Positions 17,281 through 26,627 are shown, counted from the stretch's first letter. The stretch is 64,000 bases of DNA from an uncultured Chloracidobacterium sp. (GCA_936914845.1 CAKZGE010000005.1:124001-188000), one strand, 5' to 3'. The notes: a model not told the origin generated them from the sequence alone. A program made the numbers and translations.

Positions 17281-18108
17281 TCAGGCTTTTCCGATAACCG
17301 AAAGCAGCCGCCCGGTCTTACCATTCAGATGCTTTTCCTTGCGATAAGAAAAGAATAGGTCCGTCCGGTCAAGAGTACAGAAAGGGGCGGTAAAGATGCG
17401 GCTTTCCGCAACGCCGGCCGAAAGAAGCTGGTCCTTGTTGGCAAGGTGCAGATCAACGAAGGCGTGGCCTTTGCGGGTGGGTTCGAAATATCTTTCATTG
17501 CCCGCGAAATGGCTGAAAGCATCGATCACATCATCTCCGATCTCGTAGTTGCACGTTGCCGCAGGGCCAATGGAACAGATCAGGTCGGCCGGCCGGCTGC
17601 CGAATGTTGTCTGCAGCTGCTTAATGGTTGTATTGACGATGGAGGCCGCGGTTCCGCGCCAGCCGGCATGGATGGCGGCGTATGCTCCGTTTCTCTCGTC
17701 GCCGATCAGCACGGGAACGCAATCTGCGGTCTTGACGCCAATTAAGACACCGGGCAGCTGCGATGCGACGGCATCAAATTTTTCGTCGTCCTCATCGATC
17801 CGGTCGAGATCTGAGACAATTTTTACAGCATTACCGTGTACCTGCCAGACGGTTGCCAAGCGGTATCCGCCGTCAAATGCACTAAGAAACCGGCGGCGAT
17901 TTTCCAATATATTTTCTTTCGTATCCTCGTTAAAACCGGCTAGATTAAGGTCGCCGGCCGGAAAAGGAGAAACACCGCCGATTCGTGTCGAATATCCGTT
18001 CGCAAAACCGGCTGTTTCCAGTGCGGTGCAGCAAAGTACTTTTATGCCGCCGGCCTCTCGCCAATAGAAGCCCCGTTCGGTTAAAATCTCATCGTCCGCT
18101 ATGATCAT
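17281..18108 (-). CDS. pgeF: PgeF/YfiH-family purine nucleoside phosphorylase-like, multicopper-fold 'laccase domain' protein
   Basis: The protein belongs to the COG1496 family (YfiH, YlmD, PgeF), small cytoplasmic enzymes that act on purine nucleosides and, in E. coli, correct peptidoglycan precursor errors. The zinc-site motifs are visible: WQVHGN, KTADCVPVLI, AIHAGWRGTAA and APFCTLDRTDLFFSYRKE. The preferred start is the ATG at 18108, inside the 8-bp palindrome that also holds the acpS start; a longer start at 18126 is possible. From 18108 the protein has 275 residues, normal for the family. It is divergent from acpS and convergent with the DsbD-alpha-like gene. Confidence 0.85.
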   Translation of the reverse strand: MIIADDEILTERGFYWREAGGIKVLCCTALETAGFANGYSTRIGGVSPFPAGDLNLAGFNEDTKENILENRRRFLSAFDGGYRLATVWQVHGNAVKIVSDLDRIDEDDEKFDAVASQLPGVLIGVKTADCVPVLIGDERNGAYAAIHAGWRGTAASIVNTTIKQLQTTFGSRPADLICSIGPAATCNYEIGDDVIDAFSHFAGNERYFEPTRKGHAFVDLHLANKDQLLSAGVAESRIFTAPFCTLDRTDLFFSYRKEKHLNGKTGRLLSVIGKA

Positions 18109-18478
18109 ATCCACAGGCATCGACATAATCGAAGTTTATCGCATTCGCGAGACCATGACCAGAACTCCGCGGTTCGGCGAACGGGTCTTTACCGAAGGCG
18201 AAAGGGCATATTGCAACGCCAAGGGTGCTGCCGCATTTCAATCGTATGCCGGACGATTTGCGGCTAAAGAGGCATTTTTAAAAGCATTAAAAACCGGTTG
18301 GCGGGGGAAATTGGCTTGGCAGGACATTGAGGTCGTCTCAGACGCCGAAGGTGTGCCGAATTTGGATCTTACCGGCGAAGCCAGACGGCTGTTGGACGAA
18401 TTGGGAGCCATTGCCGTTCACCTGTCTATTTCCCACACGACCGACCATGCGGTTGCGAGTGTCATTCTAGAAAGATGA
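18101..18478 (+). CDS. acpS: Holo-[acyl-carrier-protein] synthase AcpS
   Basis: AcpS transfers 4'-phosphopantetheine from CoA to acyl carrier protein in fatty-acid synthesis. The 125-residue sequence has the family hallmarks: the N-terminal GIDIIEVYRI with the magnesium-binding Asp, the FAAKEAFLKAL motif, and LSISHTTDHAVASVI near the C-terminus. Its ATG lies in the sequence ATGATCAT, which on the other strand is the start of pgeF, so the two genes overlap head to head by 8 bp. No Shine-Dalgarno sequence is evident for either. Confidence 0.95.
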   Translation: MIISTGIDIIEVYRIRETMTRTPRFGERVFTEGERAYCNAKGAAAFQSYAGRFAAKEAFLKALKTGWRGKLAWQDIEVVSDAEGVPNLDLTGEARRLLDELGAIAVHLSISHTTDHAVASVILER

Positions 18479-18488
18479 ACGCCGCAAT

Positions 18489-20375
18489 TCACCTTCGCGG
18501 CGCCAGCATAAAATAGGCGATGACCGGATCGTGGTCAGAAAACCGCTCCAAACGCGAACTATCTCCGCGCATAGATTCGGGAAAATCTGCATTGACACGG
18601 GCGAATCCGACACCAAAGATGTGCGGCCGCAGATTTTCTGTGATCAGAATGTGGTCAAGCGTTTGGGCGTTTCCATCATAGGCGAAAGAATAACGTTCGG
18701 TCGCCGACATCATATCGATCAAATTTATCAAGTTGGGTTCCACGAGATCCGGCGATGAATTGATGACCGCATCTTTGGCGGACGGCGTGCCCTTGATCGT
18801 GCCGATCATATCAAGCACGCCGTCTGAAAACTGAAACGAATTGAAATCGCCAAGCAGGATAATGTGTTCCTGCGGGTCTGCCTTTTGCCGTTGCTGAACC
18901 AAATTTGCCAAATATTCGGCCTGCAGGCGCTTTTTCAGCCGAACGTTGTCCTGCTGTTTCGGGTCGTTATAGCCGAGATATGATTTGAGATGGTTGACGA
19001 TGGCGGTGAACTCAAATTCACCGGAACCCGGGGAGGCGATCGAACCGCGCAGAACCAGCGGAGGCCGGTCATTCAAAAATATCTCTTCGCCGGTCTGCGG
19101 ATGCTTGTATTTCTCGTCTTTGCCGAATTGTTTGACCTCCAAGACCTTTATCCGCGAGGCCTTGACCAAAAAACCGTTGTCGATGCCGCGGCCATCGTTG
19201 CCCTCGATCAAAAAGGCCTCGTATCTCGGGTCATCGCCGCCGGCGGCGACCACATCTGCGTTCAACCGCGAGGCAAGCTTTTTCAAAGCAGCGATATTTT
19301 CGATCTCGATGACCCCGATCACGTCAGGCGATCCAAGCATTGTGCGAACGGCCAGCGAGATCTTCTTTAACCGATCTTGAAAAGCGGCCGATTCAACGAC
19401 CGGTTCTTTAATGCCCGGGTCATCCACATCGTCAAAGAAATTCTCAAGATTCATTCCGGCGATCGAGAATTGCCCGGGTTGAATGGCCGGCATCGGTTTT
19501 GATGCTCCGGGCTGTGTTATGGAAAGCTTCAAACCGGGATCGACAAGCAGCGTGTTCGTCCGGTATGAATAATGCAATACGCCCGTCAGGCCCGCTATTC
19601 GGGAATTCGTGCCAACATCGATCGGGCGAGTTCCAAATTGTTGAAAACTTTCAATGCGAATGCGTTCGGGATTTGAATCGAAAAGCGGCATTTTCGGAAA
19701 ATCTGTCTTTAGCTTTTCGCGTGCCCTGGGGTCCATCGCCATCACCTCTTCGATCTCCAGTCCCGGTTCACGAAAAGGCCGCGGCATACCGTTGACGACC
19801 CCGAAAAAAGTGCCGTTCGATTCGGCGATCGCCTTTTCTCCGATCACGCGGCCATCGGTAGGTGCGACGACCATCAACTGTGGAATGCTGACCCGCATTC
19901 CTTCAAACCGCTCGAGCTGGTTGGCGGAATTCGGTTTCATATCGGCAACTGTGATCTCGACAGCCTTTGGCAGCGGTTGATCTTTAGCAGAGACCGTCAA
20001 GCTGTCAGAACCTTGACGGAAATTGATCTCGGTAATGGTCAGCGAAAGCGGTTCGTTGTTACGGCGAAATTCTTCGACCGTACCGGTGACGGTAACTAAG
20101 GTTCCGACAGCGGCTTCCGTCGGAGGTTCGGATCTGCTCCCGGTGAAAATGTAGATCCCCTCGGAAGTTTTCGGGTCGCTATCGGTTTTGTCGTCGGGTG
20201 TTTGTATGAAAAAGCCATTCTTGATCCGGGCGGTCACAATTCCGCTGGTGCGGACCTTTGTGCCCTGCATCGGAGATACATCGCCGCTCCCTTGTATCTT
20301 ATTGATCGAAGTTTCGGCTTGGCCAAATGCGGCCGCGGCCAGCAATAGAATAACGAACGGAAATGATCTTTTCAT
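18489..20375 (-). CDS. Secreted endonuclease/exonuclease/phosphatase-family nuclease (ExeM/Xds-like)
   Basis: This 628-residue exported protein has a signal peptide (MKRSFPFVILLLAAAAFGQ), then an OB-fold-like region of about 230 residues (VRTSGIVTARIKNGFFIQTP, VTVTGTVEEF) as found in ExeM-type extracellular nucleases, and a C-terminal endonuclease/exonuclease/phosphatase domain. In that domain DVIGVIEIENIAAL, FNHLKSYLG-like INHLKS (seen as VNHLKSYLGYND), LLGDFNSFQFSD and the final SDHDPVIAYF carry the typical catalytic Asn, Glu, Asp and His residues. It probably degrades extracellular DNA. It lies 61 bp downstream of a second secreted nuclease gene on the same strand, so the pair may be co-expressed. 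The start at 20375 is chosen because it opens the signal peptide. Confidence 0.85.
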   Translation of the reverse strand: MKRSFPFVILLLAAAAFGQAETSINKIQGSGDVSPMQGTKVRTSGIVTARIKNGFFIQTPDDKTDSDPKTSEGIYIFTGSRSEPPTEAAVGTLVTVTGTVEEFRRNNEPLSLTITEINFRQGSDSLTVSAKDQPLPKAVEITVADMKPNSANQLERFEGMRVSIPQLMVVAPTDGRVIGEKAIAESNGTFFGVVNGMPRPFREPGLEIEEVMAMDPRAREKLKTDFPKMPLFDSNPERIRIESFQQFGTRPIDVGTNSRIAGLTGVLHYSYRTNTLLVDPGLKLSITQPGASKPMPAIQPGQFSIAGMNLENFFDDVDDPGIKEPVVESAAFQDRLKKISLAVRTMLGSPDVIGVIEIENIAALKKLASRLNADVVAAGGDDPRYEAFLIEGNDGRGIDNGFLVKASRIKVLEVKQFGKDEKYKHPQTGEEIFLNDRPPLVLRGSIASPGSGEFEFTAIVNHLKSYLGYNDPKQQDNVRLKKRLQAEYLANLVQQRQKADPQEHIILLGDFNSFQFSDGVLDMIGTIKGTPSAKDAVINSSPDLVEPNLINLIDMMSATERYSFAYDGNAQTLDHILITENLRPHIFGVGFARVNADFPESMRGDSSRLERFSDHDPVIAYFMLAPRR

Positions 20376-20436
20376 TGGAATTAAGAGGGGCCGGCACAAG
20401 ACCGCACCGGGCCCATTCTGGAAAAAGACTGAATGA

Positions 20437-22158
20437 TCAGGATCGGTCGCGGCGACGTTCGATCTGTTCTTGGGTGTTTTTTGGTATCTCCGTAAAGAAA
20501 TCGTAGCCGGTCAGATTCTCGACAGCGTCAACCGTGACGCGGAAATTGCGCCAAGGGGCGTTTTGATTGACCGGGGCAAAATTCGGCACGATAAAACCAA
20601 AGGCCCGCGTTCCTTTATTGATCCTTTGCAGGTCATTATCACCATTTGGAAGAACAAGCACGACCTTCCAAGTATATGCCGGAACAACAATGCGCCCGGA
20701 GGAAATGGTGCCGAGATTGCCCTGAACACCGGAATAGATATAGATCTCGTTGCCCTGCGCGGCGAGCGTGCGGCAATAGGATTCGAGATCTTCCCACGGA
20801 CCTTGGTTGTTCGGGCCGTATTGCGGGATGATGTTGGTCATCAAAAAGGTCGCCGAATTGTCCGGAATGGACCGAGTGCGGTCGCCGGAAGGTGTCATAT
20901 GACCGCGGTCGAAACCGGAGCCGGAATAGTCGCCGTCGCCGACGGCATACCAACCGGAAGGCAGATCCGGATCGGGACGGAAATCATCTTGCCGCTGGGC
21001 ACCGCCGATCCAGCTGCTATCCAGCCGCCATGCGACCCAGTTCGCAGTTGCCCGGCTGCGGTTGTAGGAAAGTACGTATTGCGGCTTGTACATCAGATAA
21101 TTGTTTTCGTCGCCGGTCGATGTGGTCGCCCCCGAAGGATTTCCGAGCAGGATGTGATTGTCGGTGGCAAACGGGGCATTTATCGACAGTAAGATAACGG
21201 CATTAGCCGTTCGCGATTGGGCATCGGTCACCGTGACGCCGAGCGTTCGGGAACCGCCGGTTTGGTTTGACGGAATCGTGTAGGAAAATGAAAAGATATT
21301 GTCACCGGCCGTGGTATCGCCATTGGTGCCGTCGTCAAAGAATTGTTGGGTTGCTGAGCCGCCGAGGGTGGAAAGGTCCGCAGAAACGGCTATGCCCGTG
21401 CTTGTCGGATTGGTTGCGGGTGTCACATTTACCCGCAGCAGAACCGGCGAATCTGGCGTAACCACGTTCGGCGACGCACTTCCACTCGCCGTAAGCGGAA
21501 ATTCGATCGTACCGCAATTGGTCGTTGGCGATGAAGAATTACGCGGAGCAGGTGCAACGACCTGAAAATCCGCCGCGTTTTGATCCGTATCACCGCAGCC
21601 GGAGCCGATGCGGGCGGCCGAGGTCGTTATCGCCATGCCTTGGATCGCGGTGGTGCCTTCGAAACAGCCTCCGGTACCGTATCCGACAAAATCCACGATC
21701 GTGGAATTCGTTATCGGGCAGGCACCGGAAAGAGCCGTTGTAGTATTAACAACAGCCGTTTTGCCATTGATCGGATGAAAATTGATCGTGCCCGTAGCGT
21801 CCGGGGTAGGCAGATTGGCCCCGCTGCCGTTGGAGCTTTGAGCCTGTTGCACAAGAAAATACTGGCCGGGCTGAAGCGTAAACGCCGGAAGCTGGGTTAC
21901 CGCCCAGGAACTCTCGCCGGCGTATGAAAATTGAACGCTCCATCCACCTAGATTGACCGGCTGTGAACCGCGGTTGAACAATTCGATAAAATCATTCTTA
22001 TACGGGGAGCCTGCGGCCACACCACCACCGCCAAAAATTTGGCTGATGACGATGTTTGGCGAAACGGCTGCCTCGCGGGCCTCGACCATCCGGCTGTTGA
22101 ACATATAGGACGCCCCGGCTAATGCGACGGCGCAGAACAAAAGGGTTAGCTTCTTCAT
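20437..22158 (-). CDS. Secreted protein with lamin-tail domain and DNA/RNA non-specific endonuclease domain
   Basis: The 573-residue protein has a signal peptide, then a lamin-tail domain (about 35-160: IVISQIFGGGG, NDFIELFNRGSQPVNLGGWSVQ), a putative immunoglobulin-like region (about 220-320, ending in RTLGVTVTDAQSRTANAV), and a C-terminal NUC1-type nuclease with GFDRGHMTPSGDR and LMTNIIPQYGPNNQGPWEDLE. Its nuclease domain is a paralogue of the lipoprotein nuclease at 14269-15120; both begin HxLLGNPS and share DRGHM. Lamin-tail domains are often fused to secreted nucleases and may hold them near membranes or DNA. It precedes the EEP nuclease gene on the same strand. Confidence 0.85.
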   Translation of the reverse strand: MKKLTLLFCAVALAGASYMFNSRMVEAREAAVSPNIVISQIFGGGGVAAGSPYKNDFIELFNRGSQPVNLGGWSVQFSYAGESSWAVTQLPAFTLQPGQYFLVQQAQSSNGSGANLPTPDATGTINFHPINGKTAVVNTTTALSGACPITNSTIVDFVGYGTGGCFEGTTAIQGMAITTSAARIGSGCGDTDQNAADFQVVAPAPRNSSSPTTNCGTIEFPLTASGSASPNVVTPDSPVLLRVNVTPATNPTSTGIAVSADLSTLGGSATQQFFDDGTNGDTTAGDNIFSFSYTIPSNQTGGSRTLGVTVTDAQSRTANAVILLSINAPFATDNHILLGNPSGATTSTGDENNYLMYKPQYVLSYNRSRATANWVAWRLDSSWIGGAQRQDDFRPDPDLPSGWYAVGDGDYSGSGFDRGHMTPSGDRTRSIPDNSATFLMTNIIPQYGPNNQGPWEDLESYCRTLAAQGNEIYIYSGVQGNLGTISSGRIVVPAYTWKVVLVLPNGDNDLQRINKGTRAFGFIVPNFAPVNQNAPWRNFRVTVDAVENLTGYDFFTEIPKNTQEQIERRRDRS

Positions 22159-22405
22159 GGCTTTGACTCACAGATGAATTCAAGTGTGTATTTTCGCACA
22201 TTTTTGTGCGAATCATAAGCCATAGGAATGGAATGTTAACATCGATTTATTACGCCATCGACTTTTAGTCTTCGCTGTGTGGGAAACCGGTGGACGAAAA
22301 GCGACGAGGGCGGGATCAAAACGCCGAGTGAAGAATCCGAATTGGACAGAAAGCCTTTGCCCTATGGGACGGAGAGCATAGAATAGAGCAAGGAGAAGAA
22401 TGTGT

Positions 22406-23362
22406 ATGAGAAAAGTGAGATTTGGCAAAACGGATATGGAGATAACACCGATCGGTTTCGGTGCTTGGGCGGTTGGCGGACCTTGGAAATACGGTTGGGG
22501 AGCTCAGGACGACAGCGAATCGATCGCAGCGATAAGAACGGCAGTTGAAAATGGCATCAACTGGATCGATACAGCGGCTATCTATGGTCTCGGACATTCT
22601 GAAGAAGTGGTCAATAAAGCATTGCAGGGCATCAGCGAGCGTCCGTATGTTTTTACGAAATGTTCGATGATATGGGACGCGGACGGAAATGTCGGCAACA
22701 GTTTGAAGGCGGCATCCATTCGCCGCGAGGTCGAGGCTAGCCTTAGGCGTCTCGGAACAGATGTTATAGACCTCTACCAGATCCATTGGCCAAACCCGGA
22801 CGCCGAGATCGAAGAAGGTTGGACCACGCTGGCTGAACTAAAGCAGGAAGGAAAAGTGCGGCACATCGGCGTTTCCAATTTTAATGTGGAACAGATGCAG
22901 CGGGCGATGGCAATTACCCCGGTCGAAACCCTGCAGCCGGCCTATTCATTGGTCCGCCGCGAGGTTGACGAAGAGATCCTTCCTTTCTGTGAGGAAAACG
23001 ACATTGGCGTCATCGTCTATTCGCCGATGATGTCGGGACTGTTGACCGGAAAGATGACCCGCGAAAGAATTGCTGCATTGCCGGCGGACGATTGGCGCCA
23101 CGGCTGTCCCGAATTCAACGAGCCGCTGCTGACGCCGATACTTGAACTGGTCGAGGTGCTCGGCGACATCGGAGCCGCACACGGAGCATCTGCGGGCGAG
23201 GTCGCTATCGCATGGACGCTGATGAATCCGGGTGTTACGGCAGCGATCGTAGGCGGCCGCAACGCAGCTCAGGTCGAAGGCGTTTTAAAAGCTGCCGATC
23301 TTGAACTTACCGCGGACGAATTGGTTCGAATAGGCGATCTGATCAACGAAAAGTTAAAATAG
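22406..23362 (+). CDS. Aldo/keto reductase
   Basis: This NADPH-dependent oxidoreductase has the TIM-barrel aldo/keto reductase pattern. The catalytic Asp and Tyr are in WIDTAAIYGLGHSEE, the Lys in VFTKCS and the His in YQIHWPNPD; the cofactor-binding end carries GGRNAAQ. It resembles the general-stress subgroup (YhdN/IolS-like). Two starts are possible: the ATG at 22406 has AAGGAG 10 nt upstream, the ATG at 22400 has it 4 nt upstream; I prefer 22406 (318 residues). It is divergent from the lamin-tail nuclease and convergent with the anti-sigma gene. The physiological substrate is unknown. Confidence 0.9.
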   Translation: MRKVRFGKTDMEITPIGFGAWAVGGPWKYGWGAQDDSESIAAIRTAVENGINWIDTAAIYGLGHSEEVVNKALQGISERPYVFTKCSMIWDADGNVGNSLKAASIRREVEASLRRLGTDVIDLYQIHWPNPDAEIEEGWTTLAELKQEGKVRHIGVSNFNVEQMQRAMAITPVETLQPAYSLVRREVDEEILPFCEENDIGVIVYSPMMSGLLTGKMTRERIAALPADDWRHGCPEFNEPLLTPILELVEVLGDIGAAHGASAGEVAIAWTLMNPGVTAAIVGGRNAAQVEGVLKAADLELTADELVRIGDLINEKLK

Positions 23363-23367
23363 AGGCA

Positions 23368-24465
23368 TTAATCAATGCGGTAGGCCCTGTCTCTCCACAC
23401 AACAACGACCGTACCGCTCAAGCTGTTGGCGACCGAACGCAGGCCGGCGTCAAGGGTGCTGAAAGCGGCCGAATTGCGGCGGACGTTTATTGTCGATTGG
23501 CCGCGATAAGCGGTGTCGTACCACACCCCCTGTCGCATTTCAAAGTTGCGGCCGCCAACCGAGCGGGTTCGTTCTGAGCGCGGCGCGGCCATTCTCGGGG
23601 CCGGTTCCATGGCCCGCTGATTTTGCTGAGCACGCTGAGGGCCTTTTGCATACGGGCGGCTCGGATCGGGAAAGGTCTTTAGCTGCCGTGTTTGCGTTTC
23701 GGCCATTGAATCCGCCGAATCATTTTGTGTAATGGCAGGGGCAGGGGCCGGAGAGACCGCTCCGGCAGCAGGCGGTGCAGCATCCAGCGAAAGCGGCTTG
23801 TCAGCCTTCTCTTTTTTCAGTTCTGTTTCAGAAGAGCTAGGGTTGACGTCCTTCTCTGCCCGGGTTTCCTCAGAAATGCGCCGGTCGCTGTTGGCGACGG
23901 TAGAAATTGAGGTGTTCGAATTAGAAGGAGCGTTGTGCGAAACCGCCGGTTGGCTTGCAGAAGCCGCATTTGATGCCGGAGCACTTTTTGCAACGGCCGA
24001 ATCAACGTCACGTCCGGCCTTCGAATCCGCACCCGGCTTTTCGATCTGGGAAACTTCCGCGACCTTTGAAGATGTGAAAAGCACCGAATAAGCCAAAACA
24101 CCGCTGAAGATGAGCACCAATCCGCCCATTGTGTATGCCAGCTGTGGAAAAGCGAAAAGCCGTCGATACCACGGAACAGCAACCTCGTGAGCGGCCGCCG
24201 CTATTGAAGCGGATGAAGCCGAAATAGGCTCGGCTTCGGCATTAAGTGCGATAACATTTGCCAAAATCCTTCGGCAGTGGCCGCAATCGGCCAGGTGATG
24301 AGCGGCGGCACGGCGGTAATTTTCGGACAGGGAATTTTCGGCAAGCGCGGATATCTCGTCCGCATCAAGATGCGGAACCGCAGATGCTGTTTCGAGCGCG
24401 GCCCCTTCGTGCCGCAGGCCTCTCAGCAAAGCATCGATATCCTTGTCAAATTCCTTTTCCATCAT
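23368..24465 (-). CDS. Anti-sigma factor, zinc-finger type, membrane-anchored
   Basis: The 365-residue protein has an N-terminal zinc-finger of the anti-sigma type (HHLADCGHCRRIL, with the His and two Cys ligands near residues 55-70), one transmembrane helix (LAYTMGGLVLIFSGVLAYSVLF, written in part; about residues 110-132) and a long Ser/Ala/Pro/Lys-rich region that should lie outside the cytoplasm, ending in a compact segment with GVWYDTAYRGQ and GTVVVVWRDRAYRI. It follows the sigma-factor gene by 46 bp on the same strand, the standard arrangement of an ECF sigma factor and its regulator. The signal sensed by the outer part is unknown. Confidence 0.8.
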   Translation of the reverse strand: MMEKEFDKDIDALLRGLRHEGAALETASAVPHLDADEISALAENSLSENYRRAAAHHLADCGHCRRILANVIALNAEAEPISASSASIAAAAHEVAVPWYRRLFAFPQLAYTMGGLVLIFSGVLAYSVLFTSSKVAEVSQIEKPGADSKAGRDVDSAVAKSAPASNAASASQPAVSHNAPSNSNTSISTVANSDRRISEETRAEKDVNPSSSETELKKEKADKPLSLDAAPPAAGAVSPAPAPAITQNDSADSMAETQTRQLKTFPDPSRPYAKGPQRAQQNQRAMEPAPRMAAPRSERTRSVGGRNFEMRQGVWYDTAYRGQSTINVRRNSAAFSTLDAGLRSVANSLSGTVVVVWRDRAYRID

Positions 24466-24511
24466 TCAATAAACTGCCGCTTGGGCAGAACATCTTCACT
24501 AACTGAACGGC

Positions 24512-25465
24512 CTAGCGATAAAATTCTTGCACCAATGCCGCGATCGTCAGAATTTTCAGCATCTGTTCAAAGCTGATACCGAGCTTCGCCGCCGATTCCG
24601 CCAAATATTTTTTTATTTCCGCGTCGGTCCAGCCATGATCTCGCTGCAGGCTGCGTTCGACATTTTTACGAATATCCTGTTGAATGCGCACTAGACGGCG
24701 GCTGGCCGTCGCTTCATGAAAACCAAAAAATGCGGCTATTTCTTTCAGCTTCGAGCCTTCGAAATAATAGAGCTTGATCATCAGTCGGTCTTCGTCTTCC
24801 AGGGCCGCGATCGACTGCTGCAGGGCGCCGGTGATGTCGCTTGCCGTCCGCCGTTCGCTAAGCAGGTTCTCCGGATCCTCCGTGTGGGCAACAAAACCGT
24901 TGTTTCCTGCGTTCTCTGAGGCGGCGTTTGCAAGATTTTCAAACTCGCGGTCTTCTTCGACCTGGACCATTTTCGCCTGTTTGCGAAATTGGTCAATTGC
25001 CAGCTGCGAAACTACGGCCCGCAGCCATCCGCCGAGCGAGCCTTTACCCGAATAATATGCAAGCTTGCTTTTCTTATTGCCTTCGGCATCAACCCGAAGA
25101 CCGTAAAGCTCAGCCCAGATCGAGCTTGCAAGGTCTTCGGCGTCTTCATTATTTGAGGCTATTTTGCGCGCGGCCGAGCGGACCGTCGAATCGAAATTTG
25201 CGACCAAGTCTTCCCAAGCCTTTTCATCGCCGCGTTCGCAGGCAAGTATCAGACACAGGTCGTCGGCGTGCAATTCGTCGATAAAAGCCTTTACATCAGC
25301 ATGCTGCGGCGCGGGTTCATGAGCAAGCAGATATTTTTCGACCGCACCGGAAACGCGAGGCACCACATCGGCCGCCGACATTTCGCGAGCATCGAGAGCG
25401 CGCGCGATCAAAAAAGCCACACTGCTTTTGATCGTCTCGGCATATTTTTCAGCGGCAGGCTGCAT
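24512..25465 (-). CDS. ECF-like RNA polymerase sigma factor
   Basis: This is a sigma-70-family factor of 317 residues. Region 2 is recognisable in ACERGDEKAWEDLVANFDS and DAEDLASSIWAEL followed by GSLGGWLRAVVSQLAIDQFRK; region 4 is in LEDEDRLMIKLYYFEGSKLK and EIAAFFGFHEATASRRL, the helix-turn-helix that reads the -35 element. It is longer than a usual ECF factor: there are about 75 extra residues at the N-terminus and a tail of about 45 residues after region 4. It lies just upstream of its presumed anti-sigma factor. Self-regulation of the pair is likely from precedent but no promoter was identified. Confidence 0.85.
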   Translation of the reverse strand: MQPAAEKYAETIKSSVAFLIARALDAREMSAADVVPRVSGAVEKYLLAHEPAPQHADVKAFIDELHADDLCLILACERGDEKAWEDLVANFDSTVRSAARKIASNNEDAEDLASSIWAELYGLRVDAEGNKKSKLAYYSGKGSLGGWLRAVVSQLAIDQFRKQAKMVQVEEDREFENLANAASENAGNNGFVAHTEDPENLLSERRTASDITGALQQSIAALEDEDRLMIKLYYFEGSKLKEIAAFFGFHEATASRRLVRIQQDIRKNVERSLQRDHGWTDAEIKKYLAESAAKLGISFEQMLKILTIAALVQEFYR

Positions 25466-25536
25466 ATGAACAGTTTTGATAGTAAATGGTTACGGCAAAA
25501 TAGTAAACGAACCTGTGATGCGAACAAAGCGGAAAA

Positions 25537-26619
25537 CTATCGCAATTTTTTGTGCATATAAGAGATTATCTTGTAGCCATCTATCCAAACCCACGGTTTT
25601 TCGCCTAGGGTGTAGTGACCGCAGGGGAGGGCTACTTCGGAGTGCGGGATGTTGTGTTGGCGGAGGGCTTTCATTGTGTCGAGCGAGAGATCGACGGGGA
25701 AGCTTAGGTCGTATTTTGTATAGATGTATCGCTGCGGACGCGGTGGTTGGGCGGCTAGTTTTGCCATATAGGCCATGGGCGAGACGGGCAGCCAGAGTTC
25801 GCGGAGTTCGTCTAGCGTGATGTTGTCGCCAAAGCTTTCGCGGACGTGATAGGTCGAGAGGCCTTTCCACACAACGTCGGCCATGTAGCCAGAGACGTGA
25901 TTGAAGACGGCGGCGCCGAGACGCTGATCGTGGATCCACGTTAAGAAAGCGACGCATGAACCGATGCTGGTACCGACGATGCCGATCTTTTCGTATCCTT
26001 GCGAACGCAGCCACGAAATAGCCGCCCGTGCATCAAGCACCGCTTGCCGGATCGATTGCAGCGATCGGCCGATATTTGGTGAAACAAGGTGATCCGCGCG
26101 TTCGAGTTCCGGCGGCATCCGCTCTTCGTGGTACGGCATTGTCAGACGCAATGCAGACATGCCGACGCGGTTGAACATTTTACAAAGATCAAAATACGTA
26201 CCGGCTTTGGCATTCCAATGCGGCAGAATGACGACCGCCCGCTTGTGGTCCGAATGCGGAAAATACTGTGCGGCAGCAATATTATTTTCAACAGAAGGCG
26301 TTGTGACCGCACTTTGCCACGAAAGAATAGGGATCTTCGCCGGATCGGGCGGGTCTTTTAATTGCTCCGCACTAAGCGAAGCTGCCGAAGGATAAAGTCT
26401 TTCTTCAAGCGAAAATTCGACGCCGCCGGGAGCTGCAAAGTAATCATCGCTTTCCGCCAGCATTTGCTTTGAATTGTTCGTCAGCACCGATCGCGGGTCA
26501 CCGCCCTTATCGACCTCTCCGCCCAAATATTCCAGTCCCCATCCAAAGGGTTGAACCGTTCGGTTATCATTAAGCATCGCGAAATACCGTTCGCGTTTGT
26601 GCATGTAGCGTTTCAGCAT
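25537..26619 (-). CDS. Alpha/beta hydrolase (abhydrolase family)
   Basis: The 360-residue protein has an alpha/beta-hydrolase core: the nucleophile elbow GTSIGSCVAF (Ser near residue 225), an upstream oxyanion segment VVILPHWNAKAG, and a late GHYTLGEKPW with the probable catalytic His. There is no signal peptide, so it is probably cytoplasmic. It belongs to the abhydrolase-18-like group whose substrates are unknown. It starts 8 bp after the bshA stop codon, in the same direction, so it is probably in an operon with the bacillithiol gene; a thiol-conjugate hydrolase role would be speculation. Confidence 0.7.
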   Translation of the reverse strand: MLKRYMHKRERYFAMLNDNRTVQPFGWGLEYLGGEVDKGGDPRSVLTNNSKQMLAESDDYFAAPGGVEFSLEERLYPSAASLSAEQLKDPPDPAKIPILSWQSAVTTPSVENNIAAAQYFPHSDHKRAVVILPHWNAKAGTYFDLCKMFNRVGMSALRLTMPYHEERMPPELERADHLVSPNIGRSLQSIRQAVLDARAAISWLRSQGYEKIGIVGTSIGSCVAFLTWIHDQRLGAAVFNHVSGYMADVVWKGLSTYHVRESFGDNITLDELRELWLPVSPMAYMAKLAAQPPRPQRYIYTKYDLSFPVDLSLDTMKALRQHNIPHSEVALPCGHYTLGEKPWVWIDGYKIISYMHKKLR

Positions 26620-26627
26620 TTGAGGTC

